Part shown: one piece after another, positions 36,765-46,256 of the stretch
Numbering within the stretch: position 1 is the stretch's first letter
How the letters are laid out: each line of letters opens with the position of its first letter
Assembly: GCF_000316645.1 (NCBI RefSeq)
Contig: NC_019684.1
Location: 2,695,501 to 2,759,500 of the forward strand
From: Nostoc sp. PCC 7524
GTDB taxonomy: Bacteria > Cyanobacteriota > Cyanobacteriia > Cyanobacteriales > Nostocaceae
Reading direction: 5' to 3'
Length of the DNA stretch: 64,000 nucleotides
The notes under the pieces: generated by a model
What the model was told of the DNA's origin: nothing
Databases searched by the model: none
Seen by the model: only the letters and a program-made list of their open reading frames with translations
Position numbers and translations under genes: made by a program

Positions 36765-37856
36765 ATGTATTTTCTTTCAAAATTCAATAAACATAAGTGG
36801 CGGCTAAGTATAATTACTTGTATCATTGGTATGATACTTACAGTTGTGCTTAGTCAGCCAGCAATACCTAATCAACCCACCACACGGGATAAATTTCTTT
36901 GGCCGTTTTCATCCACATCAATTTGGAATATGCCCATTGGCTCAGGTGCGCGTTATGTACGGGCCAATATTCAAAAAGCTGGCAGAATTAGACCGGATCA
37001 CGAATATTTTTACAAAATAAAAGCCACTGACCCCAACCGTCCTGTTTATGCTCCAGGTAGCTGGACTAATCGATGTTCAGGTACTAGGTTTATGAATTTA
37101 TTCTTACCTATTCCTGATGATTTGATTGTTCCCGACGCTACAATCAAGCCATATAATACTCCGAACAATGCTTCTGCTTTTCTCATGCCAGATGGGAAAA
37201 CGTTGGTACAGCTAGAGCCGTTAGCTCGTTGTACTAAAGGAGGATCTATATATGGTTGGCGCTATTATCCCAACATCGATATTTATGGTGAGGGAATAGG
37301 TGGAGCGCATTTTGGATCAGGACTGTCTTCTATTGGTGGCTCTATTCGCAAGGGTGAACTCACAGGTAGTCAGCCAATTCGTCACGCGATCAAGTTGTTA
37401 ATATGGGGCAAAAAATATCTTTATTATTCTCCAACTATTCCTGGGTATCGCTGGCCAGCAGACAGATCTGATAAAGATGCAGCAACTAATTATGGTGGTA
37501 CAAACCCAGCTTTGGTGCAAGGATCACTCTTGGCAATTCTTCCATCTGCAACTGAAGCCAGTCTGCAATTAAAAACACCAGCTGGGAAGAAGTTGTTTCA
37601 TGCGCTGCAAGATTACGGTGGTTATATAGTTGATGGTGCAGGATGGGACGCGCATTATATAGCTATGGAAAAGGGAGTTAGTGATGAGTTTCGTCAAACT
37701 TACGGTTATAACTTTGGTGCCTCAGACGGAGTATTTTACGAAGATGTGACGAAACTGTTTCAATCTCTTTACATTGTTGATAACAATAGCCCAAATAGCA
37801 TTGGCGGAGGTGGAAGTAAAAGACGCGCTCCTCTAGCTCCGCCGATTGGTAATTGA
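36765..37856 (+). CDS. Secreted or membrane-anchored protein of unknown function
   Basis: A 363-residue protein with a basic N-terminus and one hydrophobic segment (~14-33, LSIITCIIGMILTVVLSQ), then a Gly-, Trp- and Tyr-rich extracellular region. The mature part starts FLWPFSSTSIWNMPIGSGA. It contains GGAHFGSGLSSIGGSIRKGE, IRHAIKLLIWGKKYLYYS, YRWPADRSDKDA and YGGYIVDGAGWDAHYIAMEK-like stretches that look like conserved surface-enzyme motifs, but I cannot name the family. Three cysteines are spaced so that a disulfide is possible. The C-terminus is a Gly/Pro-rich tail. It may be a carbohydrate-active or cell-surface protein. Confidence 0.72.
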   Translation: MYFLSKFNKHKWRLSIITCIIGMILTVVLSQPAIPNQPTTRDKFLWPFSSTSIWNMPIGSGARYVRANIQKAGRIRPDHEYFYKIKATDPNRPVYAPGSWTNRCSGTRFMNLFLPIPDDLIVPDATIKPYNTPNNASAFLMPDGKTLVQLEPLARCTKGGSIYGWRYYPNIDIYGEGIGGAHFGSGLSSIGGSIRKGELTGSQPIRHAIKLLIWGKKYLYYSPTIPGYRWPADRSDKDAATNYGGTNPALVQGSLLAILPSATEASLQLKTPAGKKLFHALQDYGGYIVDGAGWDAHYIAMEKGVSDEFRQTYGYNFGASDGVFYEDVTKLFQSLYIVDNNSPNSIGGGGSKRRAPLAPPIGN

Positions 37857-37926
37857 GTCATGGGACATGGAGCAGGGGGTATTGGATTTTTCCCCTCTGC
37901 TCCCCTGCTTCTTCCTAGTTTCCTGT

Positions 37927-40527
37927 TTAATTTTTAACAGTTTGTGATTTAGCTTCTAAATTCTCCAAACGGCTTTTGAGTTCTTGATTTTGTTGTTTGA
38001 GTTGGTCAAGTTCCTCACGCAACTGACGTAGGGCTGTTTCTGTACCTAAGTTTTTCTGAACTTTGGTCATTTGTTCTTCCGCATAGCGAGACACACGCCC
38101 ATCGGCTGTTTGATCAGCTAGCGATCGCAACACTCCTAATGCTTTGGGTGTCTCCATCTGCCCCAAAGCTGCAACTACTGCCATTTGGGTGAGAAAGAAG
38201 GTTTCTTTGGCAAGTTCTGAGAGTTTTTCTATTACCCGTTCTAAATTCGCCGGACTTTGACCTCCAGAAATCTTACCTAATGCCCGAATTGCTGCTAAAC
38301 GCAATGGTTGGGGTACACCATTTTTGGTGTATTCCAGTAATAAATCTAGGGCGGCTTCTGAAGTTTTGAGTTCCGCTAAACCGCCAATTGCGCCACTGCG
38401 GACGACTTCGTTCCAACCTGCTTTTGCTTCTAAAACAGATTGCAGTAACTTGATTACCTTTTCGGCTTTGGGTTTTTCATCTAAATTGGCAGTGGCGATC
38501 GCACCTAATGTGCGACAAGCGGCGGCTTCTACGTAGTAACTGCGATCGCCATTTTTCACAACATTTTTCACAGCTTTATAACTAGCACGGGTTTTAATTT
38601 GTCCTAGTGCTGCCAATACAGCCCGCCGCACGTAAGCATTCTCATCTTCTAAGCCCTGCACTAATCCCTCAAAGGCTTGGTCTAACTTAATTTCCGCCAA
38701 TTGATGCGCTATTTCTACCCGCACTCCCCAAAATGGTTCATTTGTCAAGGCTGTGCTTAAGGCTTTGGTAGCTTCTAGTCCGCCTTTTTTCGCCAAGGCT
38801 GTGGCTGCATAAATCCGCGAAATGGGGTCAGGGTCAGATACTAACTGCGCTTTTAATTCTGGTATGGGGTACTCCAAAGATACGGTTTTAAGAAAATTAT
38901 TCCCCACATCAAAGCTGATAAAATCTGGTTTCTCGGCTAGGGGAAAGTAAAAACTCTGTTCCCGTTCATGGACACGCACTGAGAAAGTTTGCAGTTGTGG
39001 GGTTTTCCCTGTTGGAGTATAGCCAAAACCAATGGGAATTTTCAGGTCAAATAAATCTTTACTGTGATTGTCTGCTGCTTGGGTTTGAGTGACTGTGACT
39101 TTTGCTAACTTCGCTTCACCATCCCAAGTGTAAGCCACTTTAAAATCAGGATGGCCACCACGAAAAACATATTGATCAAACAAGAAAGCCAGATTGCGAC
39201 CAGTGGCTTTTTCTATAGCTCGTAGTAAGTCAATAGTTTCCACTGTTTGGTGAGCATGATTCTGAACAAAGGTTTGAATTGCTGGCCAAAACAATTCTTC
39301 ACCCAGTTCCGCCCGAATCATGTGATACACACAAGACCCTTTTTCGTAGATGTGGCGGTCATAAAGTTCAATGGCGGCGCGGTAAATGTGCGTTACCATC
39401 GGGCGACGATAACGGCTGCTATCTTCACTCAGGTAACTACGGGCTTCTAATAATCGATAGTATGCCGCTTCTTCTTGGCCATACTCCTGTTCTGTCCACA
39501 TGACTTCGGAATAAGAAGCCATCCCTTCCTTAATCCAAGCATGAGACCAATGTTTGATCACTAATAAATCACCAAACCATTGGTGTGCTAGTTCGTGAAC
39601 TACTAGGCTTTCAGGGTTGCGGTTATCTAAAATAGCGCGTTCGTCTAGTAGACATCGGTCGGTTAACAGGGTAGTAGAAGTGTTTTCCATCCCCCCAAAG
39701 ATAAAGTCGCTGACGCAAACTTGGGCATATTTGGGAAACGGGTAAGCATAACCATATTTGGCGCTTAAAAACTCAATCATGCGGGGAGTTTTACCCATGG
39801 TGCGTTGAGCATCGGCTTCTCGCCCCTTTTCTACGTAGTAGGTAACAGGTTTACCTTGCCACTCATCCCGAATTTCCGCAAAATCACCGACAGCGAGGGT
39901 CATTAAGTAGGTAGGATGAACCTGTTGCTGTGACCAATGGTAGATTTTGTCATCACCATCTTCTCTAGTTTCAATCAGTTCACCGTTGGAGATGGCGATG
40001 AAATTTTTAGGCACACGGACACGAATTTCGGAAGTAGATAATTGTCCGGGGTAGTCGAAGCAGGGGAACCAGAAGCGGGAGTCTTCATCTTCTCCCTGAG
40101 TCCAGACTTGGATGGGCTTGTGGGGGTAGTGTGAATCTGGTTGAATAAAGTAAATGCCCCGTTGGGGTTTTTCTACGGAGTAGGCGATCGCAATTAATAA
40201 CCGTTTCCCCACTTGGGTAGGTTGAGATAACTCGATAGTCAGCTGCTCACCATCGTAATCAAAGTTCTGTGCTACTTCATCTACCTGTACAGATTGGATA
40301 TTCAAGTTAACCGCGTCTAGAGTCAAGCGGTCAATATCGTTACGAATTGGTGACAGCCGAATACTACAACTACCGTGGTAACTTTGACAGGGAATATCTA
40401 AATTCAGGTCGAGAAAAATATGTTCTACCTGCCCTGGGCGATCGGGGTTGTAGTGGGGTTTAGCCCCAGGTAATTCAAAAGATTTACGTCCGTTATTTTC
40501 TGTATCAAAAGAATAAGAGTGAGGCAT
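37927..40527 (-). CDS. M1-family zinc aminopeptidase with HEAT repeats and C-terminal coiled coil
   Basis: An 866-residue metallopeptidase that removes N-terminal residues from peptides. After the beta-sandwich domain, the exopeptidase motif reads FGGMENTST (~275). The zinc site is HELAHQWFGD (~309), with the third ligand Glu in WIKEGMASYSE about 20 residues on and a catalytic Tyr region near YEKGSCVYHM. In place of the usual helical C-terminal domain it has HEAT/armadillo-like repeats (~560-820: DENAYVRRAVLAALG, RLAAIRALG, FFLTQMAVVAALG). It ends in a coiled coil (~825-866, LREELDQLKQQNQELKSRL). Cytosolic, with no signal peptide. Single gene. Confidence 0.92.
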   Translation of the reverse strand: MPHSYSFDTENNGRKSFELPGAKPHYNPDRPGQVEHIFLDLNLDIPCQSYHGSCSIRLSPIRNDIDRLTLDAVNLNIQSVQVDEVAQNFDYDGEQLTIELSQPTQVGKRLLIAIAYSVEKPQRGIYFIQPDSHYPHKPIQVWTQGEDEDSRFWFPCFDYPGQLSTSEIRVRVPKNFIAISNGELIETREDGDDKIYHWSQQQVHPTYLMTLAVGDFAEIRDEWQGKPVTYYVEKGREADAQRTMGKTPRMIEFLSAKYGYAYPFPKYAQVCVSDFIFGGMENTSTTLLTDRCLLDERAILDNRNPESLVVHELAHQWFGDLLVIKHWSHAWIKEGMASYSEVMWTEQEYGQEEAAYYRLLEARSYLSEDSSRYRRPMVTHIYRAAIELYDRHIYEKGSCVYHMIRAELGEELFWPAIQTFVQNHAHQTVETIDLLRAIEKATGRNLAFLFDQYVFRGGHPDFKVAYTWDGEAKLAKVTVTQTQAADNHSKDLFDLKIPIGFGYTPTGKTPQLQTFSVRVHEREQSFYFPLAEKPDFISFDVGNNFLKTVSLEYPIPELKAQLVSDPDPISRIYAATALAKKGGLEATKALSTALTNEPFWGVRVEIAHQLAEIKLDQAFEGLVQGLEDENAYVRRAVLAALGQIKTRASYKAVKNVVKNGDRSYYVEAAACRTLGAIATANLDEKPKAEKVIKLLQSVLEAKAGWNEVVRSGAIGGLAELKTSEAALDLLLEYTKNGVPQPLRLAAIRALGKISGGQSPANLERVIEKLSELAKETFFLTQMAVVAALGQMETPKALGVLRSLADQTADGRVSRYAEEQMTKVQKNLGTETALRQLREELDQLKQQNQELKSRLENLEAKSQTVKN

Positions 40528-40729
40528 TGATGCTGACTGACCTTTTATACTGAGAATTCTAGTGAAATATATTTTTCAAAAATATATCGCTTATTTGTTG
40601 TGTGCAATACACCAGGGTATGGAAAACAGACGCTGATGCTATGGGGTTTCTCGTTTTAGTGAGGTAAATCTCGTTGAGTTCAGAGGCTAGAATGTACCTC
40701 TTGTGATTGGGAACTGCTATAAAACCCGT

Positions 40730-40912
40730 TGAATATCAGTTTTCCCTGACAATTGTGCCTATTTTGCTGATGCAAGTGTCATAAATTTCTCGTTGGGGTA
40801 GTCAATAGTCCATAGTTAAAAGCAATAGCTCATCATCCTTAAGCATTTGTATTCTTGTGTTAGTCCTAATAGCTTAGGATAGCTTGTCAGTTTCCACCAA
40901 GCTATTTTTTTT
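40730..40912 (+). ncRNA. Candidate small RNA with orphan terminator
   Basis: An extended -10 TGCTATAAA at 40715-40723 would start transcription near 40730. No gene follows before a perfect terminator at 40879-40912, and the gene to the left runs on the other strand. The transcript would be about 180 bases. Part of it (near 40800-40830) resembles the GTCAATAGTCCATAGT-type repeats, so it may be lineage specific. No known RNA family is recognised. Confidence 0.3.
40879..40912 (+). terminator. Intrinsic terminator without an upstream protein gene
   Basis: ATAGCTTG pairs perfectly with CAAGCTAT across an 11-base loop and is followed at once by seven T residues (40906-40912). The orientation is plus strand only, since no T-run exists on the other side. 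Confidence 0.75.
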
Positions 40913-41114
40913 GATTTCCAGTATGTCGTTTACGGATTCACTCTAGACACTTTTGAAGTATTTTTTGGAGTAATTGTCTACTGATCGTGCGGAAATTGCA
41001 TATTTTTACAAATTAACCGTGAAAAATCAGTAGATATAGGGAATAATTCCGAAAACTCTACAATGACGTTTTGACTAACCTCAGTCACAATTTGAGGAAA
41101 AGAGGATAACAACA

Positions 41115-42806
41115 ATGCCTGAAACTAAGTCGAAGTTTTTAATTCCTGCGGTGGGTGCTGCTGTAGTTGTAGCAGGAAGTGTAGCTGCCTATATGTATTT
41201 CAAAGGCCCGGCTGGAGACGGTTCAGGCGCTTTAGGTAGTGCTAAATTCGTCCCTTCATCGGCATTAATGGCTACCTATATTACCACTGATCCCCAAGCA
41301 TGGACTAAGTTGCAGCAATTCGGCACACCAGAAGCCCAAAAGTTAGTCACCAAAGGGCTGGAGGATTTTAATAAAGAGTTTTTCACTGACAGTAACATTT
41401 CTTATGAAAAAGATATTAAACCTTGGATCGGTGGGGTAATGATGGCTGTCTTACCGCCAAACCCCACTAAACCTGCTCAATTTAATGTGGGCGTGCCAGA
41501 AGCACAAACACCAATTAAGTTACAGCAGGAACCACAAATATTAATGGTAGTTGGAATTAAAGATAAACTTAGTGCTTTAAATTTTGCTAATAAATTAAAG
41601 GGACAAAAAGGGGTTAAAACTAAAGAAACTGACTATAAAGGTGAAAAAATTACAGAAACTGCTCAAGAAAATGGTAAGGCTACATACAGTGCCGTTTTAA
41701 ATAATAGCTATATAGTATTTTCTCCTGAAAAACCAGCTGTTGAAAAATCAATTGACACCTTTAAAGGGCAACCTTCCTTTGTGAATAAAGAAGGTGCTAG
41801 CAGCATTCTGGCTAAAGGGATAGATGTGAAAAATTCCCTTGCCCAAGTTTATATTCCTGATTATCCGGGCATGATACAGCAAATTGTTGCTGCCAATCCC
41901 CAGTCCACCCAGTTGACACCGCAAACATTAAAACAGCTGCAACAGGTAAAATCAATGGTGGCTGCCGTGGGTGTGGATGATGCTGGGGTAAGATTAAAAG
42001 CGATCGCTAATTTAGATCCCCAACTCAACAAATTTCAATATCAAAATTCTCCCTCGAAGATAGTCGGGCAATTTCCCACAGATACTTTTGCTTTGATTAG
42101 TGGCCAGGGAATCAGTCAAAGTTGGTCAACACTGGTAGAACAATCTCAAGAATATCCAGAATTTAATCAAGCTTTAGAACAAGCACGGGGACAACTGAAA
42201 TTAGTCGATATCGACCTAGATAAAGAAATTTTTGGCTGGATGAATGGAGAATTTGCCTTGGCTGCCATCCCCTCTAATCAAGGTATATTGGCAAGTATAG
42301 GTTTTGGGGGAGCAATGGTGTTTGATACGAGCGATCGCAAAACCGCAGAAGCAACCTTAGCTAAACTGGATAATCTCGCCAAAACTCAAACCATTAATGT
42401 CACCACCAGAAATATTGGTGGTAAAGACATCACAGAATGGCAAATACCCCAACAAGGTGCTTTATTTGCCCACGGTTGGTTAGATCAAGACACTGTATTT
42501 TTAGCTGTTGGCGGCCCTGTTGCGGAAGCACTGGCAAATAATCAAAATCAATCCCTAGAAAGCAGCGACTCCTTTAAAACCATCACTGGTTCCTTACAAA
42601 AACCCAATGGTGGTTATTTCTACCTGGATATGGACAAAACCATGACTTTAGTTAATCGTTTTGCTGCCCAAGCTCAACCCATACCCCCAGAAGCAAATGC
42701 CATTCTGAGTTCTATTCGCGGTTTGGGTGTTACTGCTACCAGTCCCGATAAATCGACAAGTCAATTGGAGATGTTATTAGCTCTTAAACCTAGCACTGCA
42801 AAATAG
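41115..42806 (+). CDS. DUF3352 domain-containing protein
   Basis: A 563-residue protein with one N-terminal membrane span (~8-28, FLIPAVGAAVVVAGSVAAYM) and a large soluble DUF3352 domain outside it. Recognisable segments are FVPSSALMATYITTDPQAW, YEKDIKPWIGGVMMAVLPP, ILMVVGIKDK and QLEMLLALKP near the end. The family is widespread in cyanobacteria; function unknown. A good ribosome site (AGAGGA) precedes the ATG. Single gene. Confidence 0.9.
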   Translation: MPETKSKFLIPAVGAAVVVAGSVAAYMYFKGPAGDGSGALGSAKFVPSSALMATYITTDPQAWTKLQQFGTPEAQKLVTKGLEDFNKEFFTDSNISYEKDIKPWIGGVMMAVLPPNPTKPAQFNVGVPEAQTPIKLQQEPQILMVVGIKDKLSALNFANKLKGQKGVKTKETDYKGEKITETAQENGKATYSAVLNNSYIVFSPEKPAVEKSIDTFKGQPSFVNKEGASSILAKGIDVKNSLAQVYIPDYPGMIQQIVAANPQSTQLTPQTLKQLQQVKSMVAAVGVDDAGVRLKAIANLDPQLNKFQYQNSPSKIVGQFPTDTFALISGQGISQSWSTLVEQSQEYPEFNQALEQARGQLKLVDIDLDKEIFGWMNGEFALAAIPSNQGILASIGFGGAMVFDTSDRKTAEATLAKLDNLAKTQTINVTTRNIGGKDITEWQIPQQGALFAHGWLDQDTVFLAVGGPVAEALANNQNQSLESSDSFKTITGSLQKPNGGYFYLDMDKTMTLVNRFAAQAQPIPPEANAILSSIRGLGVTATSPDKSTSQLEMLLALKPSTAK

Positions 42807-42874
42807 TGTTCAACACTGCTGTAATTTGGCAGTCAATACTTACTACAGACAGACTACAGCGATCGCCAACACCG

Positions 42875-43561
42875 TTAGAGGTGATCGCCTGATATGGCTT
42901 TGAGTTTTGAGGTAAAGGATTCTGAGCGATCACTACTGGCTGGGGTAAACTGCCCAATGGGTGGATGATTAACGGATATGGGTAAATTATTTGTCTGTTG
43001 GCTGGGTTGAGGAGGTTCTGGTGGATTGAACTGTGATTTCATGGTGGAAACCCCAAAACCCACGCCAGAAGATACCAATATTTTTTCTGCTGGCTGGGTT
43101 ACTTCTTGACTCACAGATTCCTGCTGCTGGACATTAATCAACTGGAGGGATTCTTCTTGATTAATGTGATCTGGTAAAGCTGGAGTTACTTCAGCTTCCC
43201 GATGAGCAATATTGATTTTCTCCAAGACAATTGGTTGATGGATAAAGGGTAGGGCTGTGGGATTGGCATCAATTAAACTTTCCGGGAATTTGCTACAAAT
43301 TAGACGCTCAAATTCCATATTGAAATGATAGATGGCCTGACCCCGGCGTTGCCAAAATGCCAAGATTTGCTGTACGGAAATACCTTTATAGCGCCCTTGA
43401 TAAAGGGCTTCAATCACAGCTAGATGCAACCAATCAGGTGGGTATTGTTTTTGCCAACGATGAATTAGCTCACTGGCACTATAGCCACTGAGGTCGAAAC
43501 TATAGTGAATTAGCAGGGAGTTTGCCAATTTGGCACAGGTTTGGGGTACTGATTTTGACAT
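42875..43561 (-). CDS. Conserved cyanobacterial hypothetical protein
   Basis: A 228-residue protein from the ATG at 43561 (MSKSVPQTCAKLANSLL). Its N-terminal ~100 residues form a conserved unit: YSASELIHRWQKQYPPDWL, LAVIEALYQGRYKGISVQQ and AFWQRRGQAIYHFNMEFER. The rest is Pro-, Gln- and Ser-rich and probably disordered, ending SFTSKLKAISG. No enzymatic motif is seen. An in-frame TTG at 43648 would add 29 residues without support. It is downstream of the SLH gene on the same strand, 128 bases away. Confidence 0.72.
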   Translation of the reverse strand: MSKSVPQTCAKLANSLLIHYSFDLSGYSASELIHRWQKQYPPDWLHLAVIEALYQGRYKGISVQQILAFWQRRGQAIYHFNMEFERLICSKFPESLIDANPTALPFIHQPIVLEKINIAHREAEVTPALPDHINQEESLQLINVQQQESVSQEVTQPAEKILVSSGVGFGVSTMKSQFNPPEPPQPSQQTNNLPISVNHPPIGQFTPASSDRSESFTSKLKAISGDHL

Positions 43562-43689
43562 GGGACTTTTGGCGGCTGGCAAGAGGTATAAACTATTTAC
43601 CCTTCGGACATGGCCTAGCTTGTTGTTAACTGTAGGATTTGTTACCAAGAGTTGTCAAAGTAATAAGCAGTGTTTTTCATTTTACTTGG

Positions 43690-45774
43690 TCAACTGCCAG
43701 GTGTCGAAATAATATATGGGGAATTAATACTTGGCGCTCGTTGCATGGCTACTAAGGCTTGATAGACCATTGCTGCGACTTCTGCCCGTGTTGCCTCCCG
43801 TGTGGGTATTAGCTGTTTGGGGTCGGGATAGTTGACAACTATTTTTTGTTGTGTAGCTGTTGCCACTGCCTTACGGGCATATTCAGGGATGGTATTACTG
43901 TCAGTGTAGGTGAGTAAGCTATTGCTATCAACTGCCGGTAGAGCTAGTCCATTGACTAGAGAAACAATTACCTGTAGTCTCTGGACATTTTGGTGTGGGC
44001 GGAAAGTGCGATCGCTAAAGCCACTGACAAAGCCACCAGCCGCCGCGATTTGTAAAGCTTGATAAGCCCAGAAATCCTTGGGTACGTCGGTAAAATCGGT
44101 GGCAGGTCGTCTGGGAGGAGGATTAAAGGCCACAGCCACCATTGCGGCATACTGGGCGCGAGTCATGGGTTTATTGGGCTGATAGCTACCATCAGCAAAA
44201 CCATGGGTGATCCCCATGCTAGCTAACCCGCGAATAAAGGTTTCTGCCCAGTGTCCGGCTAAGTCGGTGAAGGAAGGAATATCAACTTCGGGGCTAACAA
44301 TATAAGGAGAAGCGATCGCTTGTGCTTGTCCACTAGCTACCAAGGCTTGATAAATTAAAGTTGCCACCTCAGCGCGGGTGATATCTCGCAGGGGTTCTAT
44401 CTCGTCAGTGTGGGGATAGTTGACAACCAGCTGGTTTTGGGTGGCTGTGGCTACAGGATTAGTAGCGTAACTGGGAATTTGGGCGCGATCGCGGTATATA
44501 TTTAACGCATTGGGACTACCGCCACTCAGTTTTAAGCCATTCACAACGGAAACTATAGCTTGCACCTTAGTTAAATTTTGCCCTGGTCGAAATGTAGCAT
44601 CAGGGAAGCCACTGATAAATCCCATCTGTGCCGCCTGATTAATCGCTGATGCCGCCCAAAAATCTGATTTGACATCCTTAAATTGCGTTGGCTGATGATT
44701 AGTAGGCAAATTAAAAGCCTTAGCAATCACCGCCGCATACTGGGCGCGGGTGATGGGTGCATTGGGGGCAAAAGTCCCATCAGGAAAGCCGCTAATGATG
44801 CCTTTGTTGATTAAAGCTTCCACAAAAGCCCCTGCCCAATGTCCTGCTAAGTCAATAAATCTTGTATTAGCTAACTGTGCCGGATTATCTGTGATTGCCG
44901 CCAGAAAATCAACCAATCCCTTGACTTGGGTGGGATTTAACTGATTGCCTACAGAAATCAACGGCTGTGTTGTGGTGTTTTGTAAATCAAATACGCCATT
45001 GTTGCTGAAAATATTCCCAGCCGCATCTTGAGAACTACCCAAATCCGGGATAGCATTTTCGTTAACTAACAAACCACCTTGGGTATTTTTGGTGATGAGA
45101 TTTTGACGCAGTACCGGACGGGCATTTCGAGAAAGAGCGATCGCTGTCCGATTTTCAGATAATTTATTATTGGCAACTAGAGGCGCAGCAAAATCACTAA
45201 TGGCTATGCCCAAGGGGTTGTTTTGCCAAACATTCCGCAGCACTTCCCCCTTACTATTGCGTGCCATGAACAAACCACTGGCAGCATTCTGCACAAATAC
45301 ATTATCGATAATAGTAGGTTTAGCAGTGCCGCTAGTAAATACACCTTCTCGACCGCATTTAGTTAAAGTATTGTTGGCTAGATTGGGCGCTGTAGATTCA
45401 ATCCAGATACCAGTACCTTTAGCTACGGGATTGGTGACAGTCACACCCCTGAGACTGGCATTATTTAATAACAGTATGGTGACATTCTGCACCCCAAAAC
45501 TAGGGCTTTTATACTCCCCACTCCCAGAAATCACAATCCCAGCGCCTTTGTTAGCTTCGTTACCTACAACAGTCACCCCCTGGGGAATCACTAGGGGAAA
45601 AACTTCCCCACTACTGGCGCTGTAAGTTCCAGGGGCAAGTTGAATAATTGCAGGCGGACTCACTTTTAAAGCACGGGTGATGGTTTTCCACGGACTTGGC
45701 CGAGAACCTATATTAGTATCGTTCCCTGTAACGGGGTTGACATAGACTATGGCAACGGGAGTAGTGTTCACCAT
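43690..45774 (-). CDS. Beta-helix (DUF1565) protein with six SLH domains
   Basis: A 694-residue protein. Residues ~8-265 are a right-handed parallel beta-helix of the DUF1565 type (YVNPVTGNDTNIGS, then PWKTITRALK, with repeated N-N-x-I rungs). Residues ~300-690 are two consecutive sets of three SLH domains (FIDLAGHWAGAFVEALINK, GFPDGTFAPNAPITRAQYAA and the paralogous second set). SLH domains normally bind cell-wall polymers or pack outer-membrane proteins. The duplicated triple is visible in matching order. No signal peptide precedes the helix, and an in-frame stop lies directly upstream of the ATG. Export route unknown. Confidence 0.88.
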   Translation of the reverse strand: MVNTTPVAIVYVNPVTGNDTNIGSRPSPWKTITRALKVSPPAIIQLAPGTYSASSGEVFPLVIPQGVTVVGNEANKGAGIVISGSGEYKSPSFGVQNVTILLLNNASLRGVTVTNPVAKGTGIWIESTAPNLANNTLTKCGREGVFTSGTAKPTIIDNVFVQNAASGLFMARNSKGEVLRNVWQNNPLGIAISDFAAPLVANNKLSENRTAIALSRNARPVLRQNLITKNTQGGLLVNENAIPDLGSSQDAAGNIFSNNGVFDLQNTTTQPLISVGNQLNPTQVKGLVDFLAAITDNPAQLANTRFIDLAGHWAGAFVEALINKGIISGFPDGTFAPNAPITRAQYAAVIAKAFNLPTNHQPTQFKDVKSDFWAASAINQAAQMGFISGFPDATFRPGQNLTKVQAIVSVVNGLKLSGGSPNALNIYRDRAQIPSYATNPVATATQNQLVVNYPHTDEIEPLRDITRAEVATLIYQALVASGQAQAIASPYIVSPEVDIPSFTDLAGHWAETFIRGLASMGITHGFADGSYQPNKPMTRAQYAAMVAVAFNPPPRRPATDFTDVPKDFWAYQALQIAAAGGFVSGFSDRTFRPHQNVQRLQVIVSLVNGLALPAVDSNSLLTYTDSNTIPEYARKAVATATQQKIVVNYPDPKQLIPTREATRAEVAAMVYQALVAMQRAPSINSPYIISTPGS

Positions 45775-46256
45775 TGATTGTTAAGCAGCAATTGTCTAAA
45801 TTACGACCATCATAAACAACACTACGTTATATAGGAATCCGCTTTGATTTTTGTATCCCTTACGGGAGGCGTAGCCAAATTATCTGCGTAGGTAGGGAGT
45901 AGGAAAAAACACTTTTCAAGTCTAGAGTGCATGGTTTCACTTTTGCTAGTCTCTTCTCTATTATCTTTAGGTTGGGTTGAGGGAAGGAAAACCAACATTA
46001 GATTTTCTGCGCTGAGAGTGATGTCTTTTTTGTTTCACGCATACCGCAAGTGGAACCCGCAGGGTAGGCGCAAAGAGAAGATATTAAAAGTTTAGGAGTC
46101 AAAAAGGCGCGTCAGTAGAAGGGCTAAATCCTAATTTCTCCTAGTTTGGCAACTTGTAGAGGGTTTTATGCGTCAACATCGTAGCTTAAGCCAGAGTGTC
46201 GGTAAAATGTCACTATTGTTGAGTACCCTTGTCAAGTTACGATCGCAGCGAAACCG
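45775..46256. other. 482-base intergenic region with dispersed GC-rich repeats
   Basis: Contains CCCTTACGGGAGGCGTAGCC-like sequence near 45860 and ACCGCAAGTGG/CCCGCAGGGTAGGCG near 46040-46075, short palindromic repeats of the kind also seen at 17656. Promoters for the divergent SLH and ABC genes must be here. No gene is seen. Confidence 0.6.

Larger units (their letters stand above)
40528..41114. other. 587-base intergenic region with a possible small-RNA gene
   Basis: It holds the aminopeptidase promoter on the left and the DUF3352 promoter on the right. Between them are an extended -10 (TGCTATAAA at 40715-40723) and, 156 bases further, a plus-strand intrinsic terminator. No coding frame is convincing. 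Confidence 0.45.
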
